In this document: piece after piece, positions 26,158 through 35,085 of the stretch
Layout of the letters: each line of letters starts with the position of its first letter
Numbering within the stretch: the first letter of the stretch is position 1
Source of the DNA: CBDCKR01 sp964572045
GTDB taxonomy: Bacteria > Gemmatimonadota > Gemmatimonadetes > Longimicrobiales > Gaopeijiaceae
Assembly: GCA_964572045.1 (NCBI GenBank)
Contig: CAZNEI010000019.1
Span: forward strand, 1 to 42,740
Length of the DNA stretch: 42,740 nt
Direction: 5' to 3'
Notes under the pieces: generated by a model
Databases searched by the model: none
What the model was told of the DNA's origin: nothing
The model's input: the letters and a program-made list of their open reading frames with translations, nothing else
Made by a program: the position numbers and the translations under genes

Positions 26158-28446
26158 ATGCAGGGGATTTTCGAGTTCTTCTTCAAGTTCCGTCCCCTCC
26201 TCTTCCAGGAGGGAGACCTCGCGTTTGCGTCTCCGTGGCAGGCCATGGCGGTCCTCGGGCTTGTGGCGGCCTTGGCGATCCCGGCGGTCCTTACCTATGC
26301 CGCGGCGCGCGGAGACACGACGCCGACGGATCGGGCGGTGATGGCGTGCCTTCGCCTCGGGGCGGTCGCGGTACTCGTCTTCATCCTGTTCCAACCCGTG
26401 CTCGTCCTCACGTCGGTAGTGCCCCAACGCAACTTCCTGGGCATCCTCTTCGACGACTCTCAGAGCATGCAGATCACAGGCACCGACGGGGTGCCCCGAA
26501 GCGACTTCGTCCAACGGACCTTCGGGGCCGAGGGCAGCGAGCTCCTTACCCGCCTCAATGACAGGTTCGCTCTGCGGTTCTTCCGCTTCAGCCGCAGCGT
26601 CGACCGATTGCGAAGCGTCTCTGAGCTAACGTACGAGGGCACCGGCACCGAGCTCGGAGAAGCGATGCTCCACGCCCAGCAGGAGCTCGCCGGCCTACCC
26701 CTCTCAGGCCTCGTCCTGATCTCGGACGGTGCGGACAACTCCGGCCAGATTCTGGCCGAGTCGCTTCTGCCCCTCCAAGCCGCGAAGGTTCCCGTCTACA
26801 CGGTCGGCCTCGGCGAGGAAGCGCTCTCTCCCGACATCCAGGTCAGCCGCGTCGAGGTCCCGCGATCGATCCTCAAGGGGACTACGCTCGTCGTCGACGT
26901 CACCATATCCCATCGCGGTTACTCGGAGCGGACCGTTCCGCTCTTGGTGGAGGATGCCGGGCAGGTGATGGCGGCCGAAGACGTCGTGCTAGGAGGAGAC
27001 GGGGAACCCGTGGTGGCTAGGGTCCGCCTTGAGGCTGAGGAGAGCAGTCCCCGGATCTTCCAGTTCCGGGTGCCGATTCAGGACGGCGAGCGCGTGACTC
27101 GCAACAACGTTCGGGAGGTTCTCATCGACGTTGTGGACGAGACCGAGAAGATCCTCTACTTCGAGGGAGAGCCCCGGTGGGAAGTGAAATTCCTGCGGCG
27201 AGCCGTGGCGGACGACGAGAACCTGCAGGTCGTCGTACTACAACGCACGGCCGAGAGCAAGTTCCTTCGCCTCGACGTCGACGATGCGGAGGAACTCGCC
27301 GGAGGGTTCCCCAGGACCAGAGAAGAGTTGTTCCGCTACAGGGCCATGATTCTCGGGAGTGTTGAAGCCAGTTTCTTCACGCAGGACCAACTCAACATGA
27401 TCGCGGATTTCGTCTCTCAACGAGGCGGTGGCCTCCTCGCGCTTGGCGGACGCAACTCTTTCCGGGAGGGGGGCTACGAGGGAACACCCCTCGCCGAGGC
27501 GTTTCCTGTATTCCTCGATGACGAGATGAGCGACGAACGGCCCTTCTTCGCCGAACTCTACGTCAGCCCCACCCGCACTGGGCTCGCTCACCCCGCCATC
27601 CAACTCGGCGGCAAGGCGGGCGAGGAAGTCACGGAACTCTGGGAGTCGCTGCCCCCTGTGACCTCCCTGAATCCCATCACCCGCGTCAAACCCGGTGCTA
27701 CCGACCTCCTGACCGGCGGGAGCGAGGTGGACCGGACATCCCAGGTGGTCCTGGCGTATCATCGATACGGTCGCGGAAAGGTCATCGTGCTCCCCATCCA
27801 GGATTCCTGGACCTGGCAGATGCATGCCGACATCGCACTGGAAGATCAGACGCACGAGACATTCTGGCGCCAGCTCCTTCGGTGGCTTACTGACGGAGTA
27901 CCGCATCGAGTGGCTGCTCGGAGCGAGTGGGAGGTCGTGGAACCCGGCCAGGCGGTCGATCTCTCGGCCTTTGTGAGCGACTCGGCTTACGTTGAGGTCA
28001 ACAACGGCAGCGTCGTCGCGACTATCTTGGGTCCTACCGACGATTCCCTCGACGTGCCCCTGGATTGGGCCGCGGACGAGGACGGTCGCTACGACGCCAC
28101 CTTTGCGACGTCCGAGCCAGGGCTCTACGAGATATCCGTGCAGGCCACCCGGGCTGCGGACACTCTTGGCGCGGCCCGCACCTACGTTCGCGCAGCCCCC
28201 TCCGTCGCCGAGTTCTTCGACGCGAGCATGCGAGGCGTCACGCTCCAGCGCATCGCAGAAGAGACCGGAGGGCTCTTCTACACTCCCGCCACGGTGTCCT
28301 CGCTGCCCGAGGACGTCAGCCTCACCGGGGCTGGCGTGACCCTCACCGAGCAGCGAGACCTCTGGGACATGCCGATCTTCCTGGTCGTGCTCTTGAGCCT
28401 GATCGGCGTAGAGTGGTGGTATCGGCGGATGAGGAATCTCGTGTGA
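26158..28446 (+). CDS. VWA / glutamine-amidotransferase-like membrane protein
   Basis: The 762-residue protein has two N-terminal transmembrane segments (about 28-48 and 60-84) and a von Willebrand A domain with an intact MIDAS (D99, S101, S103 in DDSQSM; ISDGADNSG later). A beta-rich middle follows, then a GATase1-like domain (AMILGSVEASFF, FVSQRGGGLLALGGRNSF) without obvious catalytic triad, another beta domain, and a last transmembrane helix (MPIFLVVLLSLIGVEWW). The bulk should face the periplasm. This is the long BatA/DUF1355-type architecture. VWA domains bind partners through a divalent metal. The stop overlaps the start of the next gene (TGATG). Confidence 0.85.
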   Translation: MQGIFEFFFKFRPLLFQEGDLAFASPWQAMAVLGLVAALAIPAVLTYAAARGDTTPTDRAVMACLRLGAVAVLVFILFQPVLVLTSVVPQRNFLGILFDDSQSMQITGTDGVPRSDFVQRTFGAEGSELLTRLNDRFALRFFRFSRSVDRLRSVSELTYEGTGTELGEAMLHAQQELAGLPLSGLVLISDGADNSGQILAESLLPLQAAKVPVYTVGLGEEALSPDIQVSRVEVPRSILKGTTLVVDVTISHRGYSERTVPLLVEDAGQVMAAEDVVLGGDGEPVVARVRLEAEESSPRIFQFRVPIQDGERVTRNNVREVLIDVVDETEKILYFEGEPRWEVKFLRRAVADDENLQVVVLQRTAESKFLRLDVDDAEELAGGFPRTREELFRYRAMILGSVEASFFTQDQLNMIADFVSQRGGGLLALGGRNSFREGGYEGTPLAEAFPVFLDDEMSDERPFFAELYVSPTRTGLAHPAIQLGGKAGEEVTELWESLPPVTSLNPITRVKPGATDLLTGGSEVDRTSQVVLAYHRYGRGKVIVLPIQDSWTWQMHADIALEDQTHETFWRQLLRWLTDGVPHRVAARSEWEVVEPGQAVDLSAFVSDSAYVEVNNGSVVATILGPTDDSLDVPLDWAADEDGRYDATFATSEPGLYEISVQATRAADTLGAARTYVRAAPSVAEFFDASMRGVTLQRIAEETGGLFYTPATVSSLPEDVSLTGAGVTLTEQRDLWDMPIFLVVLLSLIGVEWWYRRMRNLV

Positions 28447-29444
28447 TGCGCGTCTTCGCCGCCGCGTGCGCGATTCTCGTGTGGGCCATCCGCACCGGAG
28501 CCGTTTCCGCTCAGGACACGCACGTTCTCGTGATCGCGGGGTTGGGCGGAGACGCGGAGCACCGGGAACGCTTCCTCGAATGGGGCGGCACCTTCGTCGA
28601 TGCGGTGACAGGGAAGCTTGGCGTCGGGAGCGACTACATCACCTACCTCGGTGAGAGGCCGGAGGCCGACCCCCGGATCGACGGCCGTTCCACTCGGGAA
28701 AACGTAGAAAAGGCGTTCGCCGAGATCGCCTCCAAGGCCGGGGGAGAGGACGAGGTCTTCGTTCTGCTCATCGGGCACGGCAGCTACGCCGCCGGCGAGT
28801 CCCGCTTCAACCTGCCGGGCCCCGACCCTTCCGCTGAAGACTTCGCCCTCATGCTTGATCAGCTGTCCGATCGTCGAGTTTCGTTCGCCAACGCAACAAG
28901 TGCCAGCGGAGGGTTCGTTCCGGTGCTCTCTCGCCCGGGCCGCGCCATCGTCACGGCGACAAAGACGGGAATGGAGCGCAACGAGCCGGTCTTTGCGGGT
29001 TATTTCGTGGAGGCTTACGCCGGAGACGGAGCGGATTTTGACAAGAACGGGCGTGTGTCGCTGTCCGAAGCCTTCGATTACGCACGGATCGAGGTGGCCC
29101 GGGAGTACGAGGACGACGGACTCCTCCTCACCGAGCACGCGCTTCTCGACGACAACGGCGACGGCGAGGGGAGTGAGGAGTTGGAGGGAGGGTTGGACGG
29201 AGCCCTCTCGGCTTCGCTCTATCTGGGCCCGAGCCCAACCGCCATGGACGCGCTGTCTACGGACGACCCGGTTCTCCGCGCGCTCTACGAGGAGAAGGCC
29301 GCTCTGGAACAGCGTATCGAGGAGCTGCGTGCCGTCAGGGACCAAATGGAGAGGGAACGCTACGAGACGGCCCTCGAAGACTTGCTCGTCCAGCTGGCGC
29401 TAACGAACCGACAGATCCAGGCCCAGAGAGGCGGAAGCAGATGA
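28446..29444 (+). CDS. Secreted caspase-like (C13/C14 clan) protein with Ala at the Cys position
   Basis: The 332-residue protein has a signal peptide (to SAQ23) and a caspase-fold core: strand THVLVIAGLGGD, an NVEKAF helix and VFVLLIGHGSY with the catalytic-type His-Gly (H111, G112). The strand that normally ends in the catalytic Cys reads FANATSASGGF, with Ala153 at that place. A Ca-binding-like loop (DFDKNGRVSLSEAF) follows, and the C-terminus is a coiled-coil helix (about 275-330). If the alignment is right this is a non-peptidase scaffold; Ser154 as nucleophile cannot be excluded. It overlaps both neighbours (TGATG upstream, ATGA downstream), so it is tightly coupled. Confidence 0.75.
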   Translation: MRVFAAACAILVWAIRTGAVSAQDTHVLVIAGLGGDAEHRERFLEWGGTFVDAVTGKLGVGSDYITYLGERPEADPRIDGRSTRENVEKAFAEIASKAGGEDEVFVLLIGHGSYAAGESRFNLPGPDPSAEDFALMLDQLSDRRVSFANATSASGGFVPVLSRPGRAIVTATKTGMERNEPVFAGYFVEAYAGDGADFDKNGRVSLSEAFDYARIEVAREYEDDGLLLTEHALLDDNGDGEGSEELEGGLDGALSASLYLGPSPTAMDALSTDDPVLRALYEEKAALEQRIEELRAVRDQMERERYETALEDLLVQLALTNRQIQAQRGGSR

Positions 29445-32113
29445 GACGGCGGATCACTCTTGTGGCCGTCGTTGCGCTCGCAACTCCGGGGCTTGCGGCC
29501 AGGGCGGAGGGGCAGACCCTAGAGGAGGCCCTGGGATGGCTGCGCTCCGGCGCCTACGACTCGGCCATTGCGGCTCTTCGCGATCTGGCGTCGCCCGGTG
29601 AAGAAGCGTCGCCCCGCATCGGAGCCGAGACGCGGCGGACCGCCTACGTGAGCTATTTGAAGGTGCTGGCCGAAGTCGGAAGGCACGGCGACGCGTTGCT
29701 AGCCGGAGAGCGGGCGCCCCAAGCACTGGCCCTCGACCTCGCAAACTCGATCGGCGAGGTGCTCTACCACACCGGCCGGATTGACGAGGCCCGCGCGCAT
29801 TTTGATCGCAGCTGGGAGGGACGAGCCCCCGACCGCCATACGGCACGCCTTAACCGAGCGATCCTCGAGTGGACCTATGGGGATCGGGAGAAGGCGCTGT
29901 CGGAGTTCGACTCGTTCATCGATCTATACTCCCGCGCCCCGACCCTATCGTCGAAAGAGCTGACGGCTGTTGGCACTGCCGTCCGCTACTTGGGCAGCGG
30001 CGACAGCAGACTCTATCGGGACGCCCTCAGGGCGTACGACGAAGCGATCGCAGCCGACCCCCGGAACCTGGAGCCCCGCATCCTCGTCGGGGAGATGTTC
30101 TTGGAGAAGTACAACGGGACCGATGCGGCTCAGGCGTTCCAGGACGTCCTCTCGGTCAACCCCCGTCACCCGCGAGCCCTCCTCGGCATGGCTCGGGCCA
30201 AACAGTTCAACGGCAGCCTGGGCTTCACCGATCAGGTAGACGAAGCCCTCGACCAAAACCCGAACCTCGTTATCGCTCGCGTGTTCAAGGCCTGGCTCAA
30301 TCTCGAGGCGGAAGACCACGACAAGGCGCGCTCCGAGATCGAGGCCGCACTCCGGGTGAACCCCGCCTCACTGAAGGCGCTGAGCGCCCTCGCAGCTAGC
30401 CGCTATCTGCGCGGCGACCGGGACGGCTACGAGACGGTGCGGAACCGGGTGCGGGAGCTCAGCCCCGCATACGGCGAGATCTACAACGACATCGCGGAGT
30501 TGAGCGTCAAGAGCCGCATGTACCGGGAGGCGGCCGAGCTCGCCCGAGAGGCGATCGCCCTCGACCCCCAGTCTTGGCGGGGGTTCGGCATCCTGGGCAT
30601 GAACCAGCTGCGGCTCGGACAGATGGCGGAGGGAAGGGCAAACCTCGAGACCGCCTTCGAGGGCGACCCCTACAGCGTGTGGTCCTTCAATACGCTGGCA
30701 CTCCTGGACAGCTTCGAAAACTACACCGTCTTCGGAGACGATCCACGCTTCCGGTTCGTCCTTCACAATCGCGAGGCCGATGTCCTGCGTCCCTACATCG
30801 AACAGATCGCGTCCGAGGCCTACGAGGCGCTCGTCGAGCGGTACGGCGGTTACACTCCTCCTCTGCCCATCCGGATTGAGGTCTTTCCGAGCCACGCCGA
30901 CTTCTCCGTGCGGACGATCGGGCTGGCCGGCATCGGCGCGCTGGGTGTCAGCTTCGGCCCCGTGGTGGCCATGGATTCACCCTCAGCAAAGGGACCTGGA
31001 GAGTTCAATTGGGCCTCGGTTCTCTGGCACGAGATGGCTCACGTCTTTCATCTAGGACTGAGCGAGCACAGGGTGCCTCGGTGGTTCTCCGAGGGTTTGG
31101 CGGTCCACGAACAGCGACGGGCCAGACCGGGATGGGGCCACCAGCCCTCGCCCGGTTTCTTGAGGCGATTCCATCAAGGCCTGCTGCTGTCGGTGAGCCA
31201 ACTGAACGAGGGCTTTGTGCGGCCGGCGTACCCCCAGCAGGTTGTCGACTCGTACCTGATGGCGTCGCTGGTCTTCGACTACATCGAGACCCGTTGGGGC
31301 TTCGAGCCGATCCTCCAGATGCTGCACGGATACCGTGGCGGAGAGACGACGAGAGCGTTGGTGGAACGCCTTCTCGGCCTCCGCATGGAGAACCTCGACA
31401 GGGACTTCGACGACTACTTCCGGAGCAGATTCGAGAGAGCGCTCAACGCCGTGGAGGCCCCGCGGGCGAGGGCGGGGATAGGGATGCAACCCCCATCGAC
31501 CGAGGACCTCATACGGCTGGCCGGGGAGAATCCTCGGCACTTCGTCAGCCGTCTGTCGGCCGGAGTGGCGCTCTTTCGGGAAGGCCGGCTCGACGAGGCC
31601 GAGGAGCACCTGCGCGCTGCGGAGCGTCTCTTTCCGGAGTACGGAGGCAACGACAGCCCGCACTGGTATCTGGCCCAGATCCACACGGAGCGGGGCGAGA
31701 CCGAACCGGCCGCCGAAGCTCTCGCACGGTTGACGTCGCTGAACGAGAGCCACTACCAAGCGTTCTATCAGTACGCCGAACTCTTGGGCGAGCTCGGCGA
31801 CATCGACGGGTCCGCCCAGGCCCTCGACGCGGCCGTTCTGATCTATCCGTACGAAATCGAGTTGCACGCGCGCTTGGCCCGCGCCCATGCCGGAAGGGGA
31901 GACACCTCTGGCGCGGTCAGGGAGATGCGTGCAATCGTCGCACTCGAGCCCTCCGACAGGGCTGGCGCCCTGTACGGATTGGCCCGCGCGTACCTGGCCG
32001 ATGGCCGGCGATCTGAAGCCCGCAGCGCCGTCCTTCGGGCGCTTGAGATCGCTCCCAACTACGAGGAAGCACTGGAGTTCCTGATCGAGCTTCGGGCAAG
32101 CGGACGGCCGTGA
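29441..32113 (+). CDS. TPR protein with peptidase-MA (HExxH) metallopeptidase domain
   Basis: The 890-residue secreted protein (signal ending EGQ) has TPR-like helical repeats (about 25-430, e.g. AYDEAIAADPRNLEPRILVGEMFLE). A zinc-peptidase domain has HEMAH (H530, E531, H534) and a third ligand E551 in WFSEGLAVHEQ, so the active site is complete. A second TPR block (about 700-885) follows. Peptidase-MA gluzincins are mostly uncharacterised. TPRs would hold the enzyme to partners, most simply the other operon products. The ATG overlaps the previous stop, and the stop overlaps the next GTG (GTGA at 32110). Confidence 0.88.
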   Translation: MRRRITLVAVVALATPGLAARAEGQTLEEALGWLRSGAYDSAIAALRDLASPGEEASPRIGAETRRTAYVSYLKVLAEVGRHGDALLAGERAPQALALDLANSIGEVLYHTGRIDEARAHFDRSWEGRAPDRHTARLNRAILEWTYGDREKALSEFDSFIDLYSRAPTLSSKELTAVGTAVRYLGSGDSRLYRDALRAYDEAIAADPRNLEPRILVGEMFLEKYNGTDAAQAFQDVLSVNPRHPRALLGMARAKQFNGSLGFTDQVDEALDQNPNLVIARVFKAWLNLEAEDHDKARSEIEAALRVNPASLKALSALAASRYLRGDRDGYETVRNRVRELSPAYGEIYNDIAELSVKSRMYREAAELAREAIALDPQSWRGFGILGMNQLRLGQMAEGRANLETAFEGDPYSVWSFNTLALLDSFENYTVFGDDPRFRFVLHNREADVLRPYIEQIASEAYEALVERYGGYTPPLPIRIEVFPSHADFSVRTIGLAGIGALGVSFGPVVAMDSPSAKGPGEFNWASVLWHEMAHVFHLGLSEHRVPRWFSEGLAVHEQRRARPGWGHQPSPGFLRRFHQGLLLSVSQLNEGFVRPAYPQQVVDSYLMASLVFDYIETRWGFEPILQMLHGYRGGETTRALVERLLGLRMENLDRDFDDYFRSRFERALNAVEAPRARAGIGMQPPSTEDLIRLAGENPRHFVSRLSAGVALFREGRLDEAEEHLRAAERLFPEYGGNDSPHWYLAQIHTERGETEPAAEALARLTSLNESHYQAFYQYAELLGELGDIDGSAQALDAAVLIYPYEIELHARLARAHAGRGDTSGAVREMRAIVALEPSDRAGALYGLARAYLADGRRSEARSAVLRALEIAPNYEEALEFLIELRASGRP

Positions 32114-32931
32114 GAGCCGAGACTAGCCTGCTCGCGGCCGGCCTCGGCCTCGTTACGATCTGGGTTGGGGCCGCCCCAGTAGCGCATTCCCTGCGCAACG
32201 ACGACGCAGCGCTCTCACGCCGAGCCGTCGTCGTCGAGCGTGCCGGCGGGCAGACGGGGAACGCCCCCTACGACGGCCGGTTTACCTTTGCTCGCATCCG
32301 ATTCGGCTCCGGCTTGTCGAGCCGGAGCTTCCGGGGACGCGGGCGCGGCGGGCAGCCCCCGTGGGCCCACGATTTCCCCAGAGCCGAGCGGAACTTCATG
32401 AGCATCATTCGGGAGACGACGCTCATCCGACCCTTTATGGACGGCGGCAACGTCTTCAGTACCGACGACCCAGAGCTCACGCGCTACCCGCTAGCGTACA
32501 TGTCGGAGCCGGGCTTCTGGTACCCTTCCGACGAGGAGGTCGTGGGGCTTCGGAACTACCTCCTGAAGGGTGGCTTTCTCATCGCGGACGACTTTAATGG
32601 GCCTGATTGGTTCAACTTCGAGGCTCAAATGAAGCGGGTGATTCCGGGAGCCCAATTCGTGCAGCTTGACGAATCGCACCGGATCTTCGACTCGTTTTTC
32701 CGCATCGAGTCGCTGGAGACTCTCATCCCCCCCTACTCTCGAGGCCGTCCGATGTACTTCGGCCTACATGAGGACAACGATCCGGCGAAGCGCCTGGTCG
32801 TGATCGCAAACTACAACAACGACATCGGGGAATACTGGGAATTCTCCGACATCGGTTGGTATCCCATCGATCTCTCAAACGAGGCCTACAAGCTCGGGGT
32901 AAACTACCTGATCTACGCCATGACCCACTAA
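32110..32931 (+). CDS. DUF4159 protein, second copy
   Basis: The 273-residue exported protein (N-terminal LLAAGLGLVTIWVGAA) has the same core as the first copy: FTFARIRFGSG, DFPRAERNFMSII, DEEVVGLRNYLLKGGFLIADDFNGPDWFNFE, and the ending YKLGVNYLIYAMTH. It has its own insertion with an Arg/Gly-rich loop (SFRGRGRGGQ). The GTG start at 32110 overlaps the stop of the TPR peptidase gene. Two divergent copies in one operon suggest a heterodimer or two distinct sites in a complex. Confidence 0.85.
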   Translation: MRAETSLLAAGLGLVTIWVGAAPVAHSLRNDDAALSRRAVVVERAGGQTGNAPYDGRFTFARIRFGSGLSSRSFRGRGRGGQPPWAHDFPRAERNFMSIIRETTLIRPFMDGGNVFSTDDPELTRYPLAYMSEPGFWYPSDEEVVGLRNYLLKGGFLIADDFNGPDWFNFEAQMKRVIPGAQFVQLDESHRIFDSFFRIESLETLIPPYSRGRPMYFGLHEDNDPAKRLVVIANYNNDIGEYWEFSDIGWYPIDLSNEAYKLGVNYLIYAMTH

Positions 32932-32935
32932 CAAC

Positions 32936-32981
32936 ACGAGGATTGGCCGAGGCCCTCGTTGGACGCGAAACGTCCGTCCAA
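32936..32981 (+). promoter_or_regulatory. Hairpins in the 143-base gap inside the operon
   Basis: Stem ACGAGG (32936-32941) with CCTCGT (32954-32959), then an overlapping TTGGACG (32959-32965) with CGTCCAA (32975-32981). This is the only large gap in the operon, so it could attenuate or process the transcript between the DUF4159 and MoxR genes. Confidence 0.35.
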
Positions 32982-33074
32982 TAGGCGCGCTACCCACGTC
33001 CGGTGCTGAATCGACTCGGCCTCTGATCTGCCCCTCACTCGAACCGACAAGCCGGACAGAAACGGAGTGCCCCA

Positions 33075-34148
<1,074 letters not shown>

Positions 34149-34158
34149 GAGGGTTCTC

Positions 34159-35085
34159 GTGGCATTCAGAGCTCGCTCTGGCTTCGAGGTAAGCCGTGGT
34201 GCGCAGTTCCTCGACCCCGCCGTCTTGGGTCGGATCGACAACTTGCAGCTGCTCGCCCGCACCGTCGTGGACGGCTTCCTTCACGGATTGCACACCTCGC
34301 CGCACCTGGGCCTTTCTCTCGACTTTGCCGAGCACCGCGCCTACATGCCGGGGGACGATACGCGACGCATCGACTGGCGCCTCTTCGCGAGGACCGACCG
34401 CTTCTACGTGAAGCAGTTCGAAGGAGAGACGAGTGCCAATTTCGTCACGATATTGGACATCTCCAAGTCCATGAGCTTCGGGACCCATTCCGCCACAAAA
34501 CTCGATTACGCCCGCTATCTGGGCGCCGCCCTTGCCTATTTTTCCCAGAAACAGAGGGACCGGGTCGGCCTGGTCACCTTCGACCAGCAGGTGGTGGATT
34601 GGGTTCCTCCCTCCACGAGGCACCTCGAGCTCATCCTCCACACCCTCGACCGTGTGTCGCCCGGGCGCCCGGGGGCGCTGCGTGATCCGCTGATGCAGAT
34701 CGGTGAGAACCTCAATCACCGTGGCATTATCCTCTTGCTCTCAGACTTCTACGAGACCGCCCAAGAGGCCGTCGAGTCGGTTCGCCACCTCCGCGCAAGA
34801 GGCCACGACCTGATCGTCTTGCACCTGCTCGACCCGGCCGAGCTCAACTTTCCCTACCAGAGGCCGGCGAGCTTCCGGGATCTCGAGAGCGGAACCATGA
34901 TCCCCCTCGTTCCCGACGAGCTCGCCGAGGAGTACCGCCACCTGATACGGGCACATACGAGGGAGCTCGAATTGCTCTTCAAGCACAGCCGGGTCGACTA
35001 CACAGTTCTCGACACGTCGCAGCCTCTGGACTACGCGCTGTTCCGCTATCTGTCGAGCCGGCAGAAGCTGGGTCGGGTCCGCTGA
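34159..35085 (+). CDS. DUF58 protein (VWA-like)
   Basis: The 308-residue soluble protein has the DUF58 hallmark HRAYMPGDDTRRIDWRLFART, followed by a VWA-type fold with an intact MIDAS (D100, S102, S104 in ILDISKSMSFG). DUF58 proteins are standard neighbours of MoxR. They may link the ATPase to membrane partners. The GTG at 34159 has TAGGAGG upstream. The last base of its TGA is the first base of the next ATG. Confidence 0.92.
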   Translation: MAFRARSGFEVSRGAQFLDPAVLGRIDNLQLLARTVVDGFLHGLHTSPHLGLSLDFAEHRAYMPGDDTRRIDWRLFARTDRFYVKQFEGETSANFVTILDISKSMSFGTHSATKLDYARYLGAALAYFSQKQRDRVGLVTFDQQVVDWVPPSTRHLELILHTLDRVSPGRPGALRDPLMQIGENLNHRGIILLLSDFYETAQEAVESVRHLRARGHDLIVLHLLDPAELNFPYQRPASFRDLESGTMIPLVPDELAEEYRHLIRAHTRELELLFKHSRVDYTVLDTSQPLDYALFRYLSSRQKLGRVR

